Shown: positions 60,140 through 64,000 of the stretch, piece after piece
Layout of the letters: each line of letters begins with the position of its first letter
Numbering within the stretch: the stretch's first letter is position 1
NCBI GenBank assembly: GCA_025146925.1
Contig: CP102260.1
Coordinates: 387,001-451,000 of the forward strand
Length of the DNA stretch: 64,000 nucleotides
Direction: 5' to 3'
Origin: [Bacteroides] pectinophilus
GTDB lineage: Bacteria; Bacillota; Clostridia; Lachnospirales; Lachnospiraceae
Program-made: the position numbers and the translations under genes
The notes under the pieces: generated by a model
Database searches by the model: none
Told to the model about the DNA's origin: nothing
What the model saw: the letters and a program-made list of their open reading frames with translations, nothing else

Positions 60140-61204
60140 TTATCGGGCAGTGGAATTGATTAGTTCCATAATAACCGGAATAGCATCATTCTGACGGCTT
60201 ACGCTCATTGCACCGATATACTGGTCACGCCTTGCATAGAGGTCATTAATTGCTTTGAGAAGCGTTTCATTGGTAATATTCTCTTCTTCTATGACACTGC
60301 TGTATCCCTGCTGTTTGAATGAGTTGGCATTAAGAATCTGATCACCGCGGCTTGCATTGGCTGAAAGCGGAATCAGAAGGTTAGGCTTTCTTAATGCCAG
60401 CAGCTCGCAGATAGCGTTGGCACCCGCTCTCGACACAACAATATCACTCATTGCGAATAAATCACGCATCTCTTTGTTAACGTACTCAAACTGCACATAA
60501 CCGTTAAGATTCTTAAGGCTCTCGTCAGTTTTGCCGGCACCGCACAGATGGCATACCTGATAGGTCTTGAGAAGTTCGGGAAGTATGGCACGTATAGCAT
60601 TGTTGACATGAACTGCGCCGGTGCTTCCTCCTGTCACAAGAAGAACGGGCTTAGCTGTTGTAAAACCACAGAAATTAAGACCTGCAAGCTTGTTGCCGCT
60701 GAGGAGCTCCTGCCTTATAGGTGTACCTGTAAGAACGGCTTTGTCAGCCGGGAGCAGTTTGACTGTCTCAGGAAAATTACAGCATATCTTACTTGCGGAC
60801 TTAGCAGTGATTCTGTTAGCCAGACCCGGAGTCATATCCGATTCATGGCTTATGACCGGGATATGATGCGCTGCAGCAGCGAGAACAACCGGCACGGACA
60901 CATATCCTCCCTTTGAAAAGACAATGTCAGGCTTCAGCTTTTTCATAAGTGACGCACTTTCACTATATCCGTGGATTACATGGAATGGGTCACTTAAGTT
61001 CTTAAGGCTCTTGTAACGTCTTAATTTGCCTGTATCTATTCCGTAATATGTTATTCCGAGATCTGTAATAAGCTTCTTCTCTATTCCGTCATAGGAGCCT
61101 ATGTAGCAGATGTCATAACCGGCATCCTTAAGACTTGGAATAAGTGCAATATTAGGTGTAACATGTCCGGCAGTTCCACCACCGGTAAATACGATTCGTT
61201 TCAT
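60140..61204 (-). CDS. murG: MurG UDP-GlcNAc:lipid I GlcNAc transferase
   Basis: GT28 enzyme (354 residues) that makes lipid II. Signatures: VFTGGGTAGHVTPNIALI at the N terminus (G-loop 1), FSKGGYVSVPVVLAA, VTGGSTGAVHVNNAIRAILP (loop 3) and SRAGANAICELLALRKPNLLIPLS, the UDP-GlcNAc-binding segment. It lies outside a mur/dcw cluster here. It directly follows the TSCPD gene with 2 bases between stop and start, so they share a transcript. Confidence 0.95.
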   Translation of the reverse strand: MKRIVFTGGGTAGHVTPNIALIPSLKDAGYDICYIGSYDGIEKKLITDLGITYYGIDTGKLRRYKSLKNLSDPFHVIHGYSESASLMKKLKPDIVFSKGGYVSVPVVLAAAAHHIPVISHESDMTPGLANRITAKSASKICCNFPETVKLLPADKAVLTGTPIRQELLSGNKLAGLNFCGFTTAKPVLLVTGGSTGAVHVNNAIRAILPELLKTYQVCHLCGAGKTDESLKNLNGYVQFEYVNKEMRDLFAMSDIVVSRAGANAICELLALRKPNLLIPLSANASRGDQILNANSFKQQGYSSVIEEENITNETLLKAINDLYARRDQYIGAMSVSRQNDAIPVIMELINSTAR

Positions 61205-61206
61205 GA

Positions 61207-61464
61207 TTATTCTGCCTTTCCGATTCCGTCCTTATATGCAAGGAGTGCCAGTGCAAGCTGGTCAGGACATGATGTTGACTTGAATCCGCATCTGATGCCT
61301 TTCATACGCTTAATGGCTTCATCAATATCCATACCTTCAACAAGTCTTGCAACACCCTGTGTATTACCTGAACATCCGCCTTCAAACTGTACATCTGTGA
61401 CTTTATTGTCTTTTACGTCAAATGTGATTGAACGTGAGCAGACACCTTTTGTATTGTATTTCAT
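61207..61464 (-). CDS. TSCPD-domain protein (TIGR03905 type)
   Basis: A small 85-residue protein: MKYNTKGVCSRSITFDVKDN, TDVQFEGGCSGNTQGVARLVEGMDIDEAIKRMKGIRCGFKSTSCPDQLALALLAYKD. This is the TSCPD domain, also seen at the C terminus of ribonucleotide reductases, in its stand-alone clostridial form with the conserved Cys residues (VCSRS, GGCSGN, RCG, SCPD). Role unknown; metal or nucleotide binding by the cysteines is plausible. Transcribed with murG. Confidence 0.9.
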   Translation of the reverse strand: MKYNTKGVCSRSITFDVKDNKVTDVQFEGGCSGNTQGVARLVEGMDIDEAIKRMKGIRCGFKSTSCPDQLALALLAYKDGIGKAE

Positions 61465-61570
61465 GATAGTACCTCATTTCTGTGCCTGGGAATTATATGC
61501 ACATAAAATTTTACAATATAGTATATCACAAATGAGACAACGATATCAATAGAGGGAAAAATCCGTTTTT

Positions 61571-61600
61571 GTATAAATTTATGCTCTGATATCCATACTA
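61571..61600 (+). promoter_or_regulatory. Sigma-G type promoter of spoVAD
   Basis: GTATA (61571-61575), 18-base spacer, CATACTA (61594-61600): a full match to GHATR-N18-CATNHTA, with the same -10 as the spoVT promoter at 23621-23650. Confidence 0.8.
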
Positions 61601-61631
61601 ATTACGGAAGTATTATTTAAATTAAGGTGAA

Positions 61632-62675
61632 ATGAGGCAGTCTATGATAAAGGGAAAACAGAGTATCGAATTTGAAAACACGCCATATGTTATAGGATAT
61701 GCATGTACTGCAGGGAAAAAGGAAGGCGAGGGCCCGCTTGGAAGCTATATAGATACAATAAGTGAAGATGCCATGTTTGGTATGCAGACATGGGAGGAGG
61801 CGGAGAGTCATATGCAGAAGCTTACGGCACAGACACTGCTTGATAAATCAGGACTTACAGCGGAAGATATCAGATATATATTTGCAGGAGATCTGTTAGG
61901 GCAGCTTATTGCAACTTCGTATGGAATAATGGATCTGCAGATTCCGCTGTTTGGTGTGTATGGTGCATGTTCGACAATGGGAGAGACAATGGCACTTGCG
62001 TCAATGAGCGTGGCTGCCGGATATGCCCCGAAAGCTGTAGCACTTGCGTCAAGCCATTTTGCAAGTGCTGAGAAGCAGTTCCGATTTCCTCTTGAATACG
62101 GCAATCAGAGACCGCTTGCGGCAACATGGACTGTTACGGGATGCGGAAGTGTTGTCTTAAGTGAGGATGACAGTATGCATGACGGAAGCGGAAAGAGGGC
62201 ACATATAAGGGTTGCCGGCATAACAACCGGGAAGATAGTAGATTACGGAGTGAAGGACAGTATGAATATGGGGGCCTGCATGGCGCCTGCAGCGGCTGAA
62301 CTTATTGCGCAGAATATGTCAGACTTCGGTGCGGGTGATGACTATTATGACCTGATAATAACGGGGGATCTCGGCCTTGTTGGCAGGACCATAATACTCG
62401 ACCTGCTTGAGCGTAAGGGAATACACATAGAGGACAGATATTCTGATTGCGGAATAGAGATATTCGACGGAGATAAACAGGATACGCATGCCGGCGGCAG
62501 CGGATGCGGCTGCTCAGCGGTAACACTGTGTGCAAAGATACTTCCCATGATAGAACAGGGAAGGCTTGGACGTGTATTGTTTGTGCCGACGGGAGCATTG
62601 ATGTCTCCGACAAGCTTTAATGAGGGCAAATCAGTTCCCGGAATTGCACACGGAATTGTGCTGGAGCATGTGTGA
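61632..62675 (+). CDS. spoVAD: Stage V sporulation protein AD
   Basis: A 347-residue thiolase-fold protein needed for dipicolinic-acid uptake into spores. Segments typical of SpoVAD include ASSHFASAEKQFRFPLEYGNQRPLAATWTVTGCGSVVLS, DYYDLIITGDLGLVG, HAGGSGCGCSAVTLCAKILP and VLFVPTGALMSPTSFNEGKSVPGIAHGIVLE. In most Clostridia it follows spoVAC, which is not seen here: upstream lie only the promoter and the TSCPD gene on the other strand. Preceded by a sigma-G type promoter. Confidence 0.95.
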   Translation: MRQSMIKGKQSIEFENTPYVIGYACTAGKKEGEGPLGSYIDTISEDAMFGMQTWEEAESHMQKLTAQTLLDKSGLTAEDIRYIFAGDLLGQLIATSYGIMDLQIPLFGVYGACSTMGETMALASMSVAAGYAPKAVALASSHFASAEKQFRFPLEYGNQRPLAATWTVTGCGSVVLSEDDSMHDGSGKRAHIRVAGITTGKIVDYGVKDSMNMGACMAPAAAELIAQNMSDFGAGDDYYDLIITGDLGLVGRTIILDLLERKGIHIEDRYSDCGIEIFDGDKQDTHAGGSGCGCSAVTLCAKILPMIEQGRLGRVLFVPTGALMSPTSFNEGKSVPGIAHGIVLEHV

Positions 62676-62689
62676 AAAGAGGAACAGCT

Positions 62690-62710
62690 ATTTGTGTCTG
62701 CGGAGTGGAG
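62690..62710 (+). repeat. Short form of the repeat element, copy E, before spoVAE
   Basis: ATTTGTGTCTGC joined to GGAGTGGAG, matching the outer parts of the long element at 8541-8593 and the short form at 10521-10543. The GTGGAGG at its end forms the spoVAE ribosome site. Confidence 0.45.
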
Positions 62711-62717
62711 GATTAAA

Positions 62718-63077
62718 ATGGAAAAATATGTAATAGCTTTTATTGTTGGTGGATTTATATGCGCAGCGGTTCAGGTGCTTATGGAAAAGACGAAGCTTAT
62801 GCCGGGCCGCATTATGGTGCTTCTGGTGTGTGCCGGTGCAGTACTTGGTGCCGTAGGACTGTATCAGCCGTTCACAGACTGGGCAGGTGCAGGGGCAACT
62901 GTACCGCTGCTTGGGTTTGGCAATGTATTGTGGAAGGGTATAAAGGAAGCTGTAGACAATGACGGAGCTTTGGGACTGTTTAAGGGGGGATTTACAGCCG
63001 GAGCCGTGGGCTGCAGTGCTGCACTGATATTTGGATATCTGTGCAGCCTCATCTGCAATCCTAAGATGAAGAAGTAG
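62718..63077 (+). CDS. spoVAE: Stage V sporulation protein AE
   Basis: A 119-residue membrane protein of the SpoVAE(b) family, part of the channel complex moving dipicolinic acid. Segments: YVIAFIVGGFICAAVQVLMEKTKLMPGRIMVLLVCAGAVLGAVGLYQPFTDWAGAGATVPLLGFGNVLWKGIKEAV, then FKGGFTAGAVGCSAALIFGYLCSLI. ATG 62718 has GGAGG upstream; an in-frame GTG-type start at 62694 overlaps the short repeat. It overlaps the convergent kinase gene by 17 bases. Confidence 0.94.
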   Translation: MEKYVIAFIVGGFICAAVQVLMEKTKLMPGRIMVLLVCAGAVLGAVGLYQPFTDWAGAGATVPLLGFGNVLWKGIKEAVDNDGALGLFKGGFTAGAVGCSAALIFGYLCSLICNPKMKK

Positions 63078-64000
63078 ATTTGGGAGTCTTAAGAGAAAAT
63101 ACAAATTCAGTTCCGACACCCTCGGTACTTATGACGTCAATACGTTCACCGTGGGTCTGTATAATCTCACGGACGATGGCAAGCCCGAGGCCAGAGCCTT
63201 TTTTGTCACGTCCGCGGGAATTATCCGTCTTGTAGAAACGCTCCCAGATTTTCTTGAGGTCGTCCTTTGGAATACCGATGCCGTTATCCTTCACGGAGAT
63301 AAATGCGCGTCCGTTCTTCGTGGTTGTTGAGATTGCAATAAATGAATCCGGATGGCTGAACTTTACGGCATTGTCAACAAGATTGTATACAACCTGCTGG
63401 ATCTTCTCCATATCTGCGTGAACCATGAGCTGCCTTGATGAAAATGTAAGCTTAAAGGTAATCTTTTTCTCTGTACATACGCCCTCAAACGTCTCAATAG
63501 TGTGACGTATAACATCATTAATGTCAAAATCACTGTAATTAAGACGGACACTCTTAGGGTCAAGGTCATTGAGAGTAAGCAGATTATTGGTGAGCTTGGT
63601 AAGGCGCTCGGTTTCGAACAGGACAATTCCGATATACTTCTGATGAAGCTCCGGAGGGATTGTGCCGTCAGACATTGCTTCAAGGTATCCCTTTATGGAT
63701 GTCAGCGGAGAACGGAAATCGTGCGATATGTTGGAGATGAACTTCTGCTGGAACTTATCCATCTCATTAATCTCGCTGCTCATGTAGTTAAGGGATGCAC
63801 CGAGCCTGTGAAGCTCATCACCCGGGGCAAGGTCGATGCGGTAATCAAGATTGCCTTTGGAATATTCGTCAACACCTTTGATAATCGCCTTAAGTGGTCT
63901 GTGAATCATTATGAAATAAAACGCCACGAAAAGAAGGATAAGCATCATCATAATAATAAATGTCACATAGTTGGTGTTAAATGTTGTATATACCTGCGAA
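63061..64000 (-). CDS. Sensor histidine kinase, 5' end missing
   Basis: At least 312 residues are present and the frame is open to the right edge of the window, so the start and any sensor domain lie outside. Visible parts: a membrane helix (VTFIIMMMLILLFVAFYFIMI), a HAMP linker (HRPLKAIIKGVDEYSKGNLDYRI), the phosphoacceptor helix FISNISHDFRSPLTSIKGYLEAM, and the ATPase domain with VYNLVDNAVKFSH, VKDNGIGIPKDDL and KGSGLGLAIVREI. Close to the PhoR/ResE type. Its response regulator is presumably just outside the window. Confidence 0.93.
   Translation of the reverse strand, partial: SQVYTTFNTNYVTFIIMMMLILLFVAFYFIMIHRPLKAIIKGVDEYSKGNLDYRIDLAPGDELHRLGASLNYMSSEINEMDKFQQKFISNISHDFRSPLTSIKGYLEAMSDGTIPPELHQKYIGIVLFETERLTKLTNNLLTLNDLDPKSVRLNYSDFDINDVIRHTIETFEGVCTEKKITFKLTFSSRQLMVHADMEKIQQVVYNLVDNAVKFSHPDSFIAISTTTKNGRAFISVKDNGIGIPKDDLKKIWERFYKTDNSRGRDKKGSGLGLAIVREIIQTHGERIDVISTEGVGTEFVFSLKTPKSTSSS

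Overview
The window looks like chromosome from a spore-forming, anaerobic, moderately AT-rich Clostridia species, most likely Lachnospiraceae. This rests on the gene order spoVT-mazG-hup-rqcP-yabP-yabQ-divIC-spoIIE-tilS-hpt-ftsH, the spoVAD/spoVAE pair, the anaerobic (early-cobalt) cobalamin genes, and the many short operons with AGGAGG-type ribosome binding sites. No rRNA, tRNA or CRISPR array was seen. Both window edges cut genes: an iron-dependent alcohol dehydrogenase on the left and a sensor kinase on the right.

Layout. 1-8 kb: alcohol dehydrogenase, an XRE-cupin regulator, a cytidylate-kinase-like protein, a four-gene potassium locus (TrkH/KtrB, KtrA, KdpD-like kinase, KdpE-like regulator) and an NSS-family sodium symporter with a structured leader. 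8.1-15.1 kb: a lone FakA-type domain gene, then a five-gene cobalamin operon (cbiF, cbiG, cbiH, a CbiJ-CbiE-CbiT fusion, a CbiK-CbiL fusion) that carries seven of the early corrin-ring steps plus cobalt insertion. 15.2-23.5 kb: an accessory island with a tyrosine recombinase, candidate attachment repeats at 15360 and 20749, hypothetical and secreted proteins, a DUF4143 ATPase, short dispersed repeats, a LysR fragment, and a minus-strand operon of XRE regulator, BrxA/PglX-like chimera, DUF3791, DUF3990 and DUF3791 genes. 23.6-31.9 kb: the conserved sporulation, division and ribosome-rescue block ending in ftsH. 31.9-55.2 kb: housekeeping genes, including a GH13 amylase, trmD, a DnaQ-like exonuclease, an AIR-synthase-like/Lrp/aminotransferase operon, cheX, trmL, an SDR, degV, pepF, a tandem HD-domain protein, dusB, a cold-shock gene, pyridoxamine kinase, ybaK and a membrane-anchored GH25 muramidase. 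55.2-64 kb: a CIRCE-controlled hsp20, a sortase-type surface M6 protease, a chemoreceptor, murG, spoVAD-spoVAE and a sensor kinase.

Most interesting signals: (i) a two-hairpin repeated element placed just before the starts of cbiF, cbiH and the AIR-synthase-like gene, with a compensatory base-pair change and a constant 8-nt loop; (ii) the XRE/BREX-scar/DUF3791-DUF3990-DUF3791 operon, a candidate ADP-ribosyltransferase-like toxin system in a possibly degraded defence locus; (iii) readable sporulation promoters (two perfect sigma-G type promoters and a spoIIE promoter with 21-bp spacing and a Spo0A-like box); (iv) a 30-codon ORF between the CIRCE element and hsp20.
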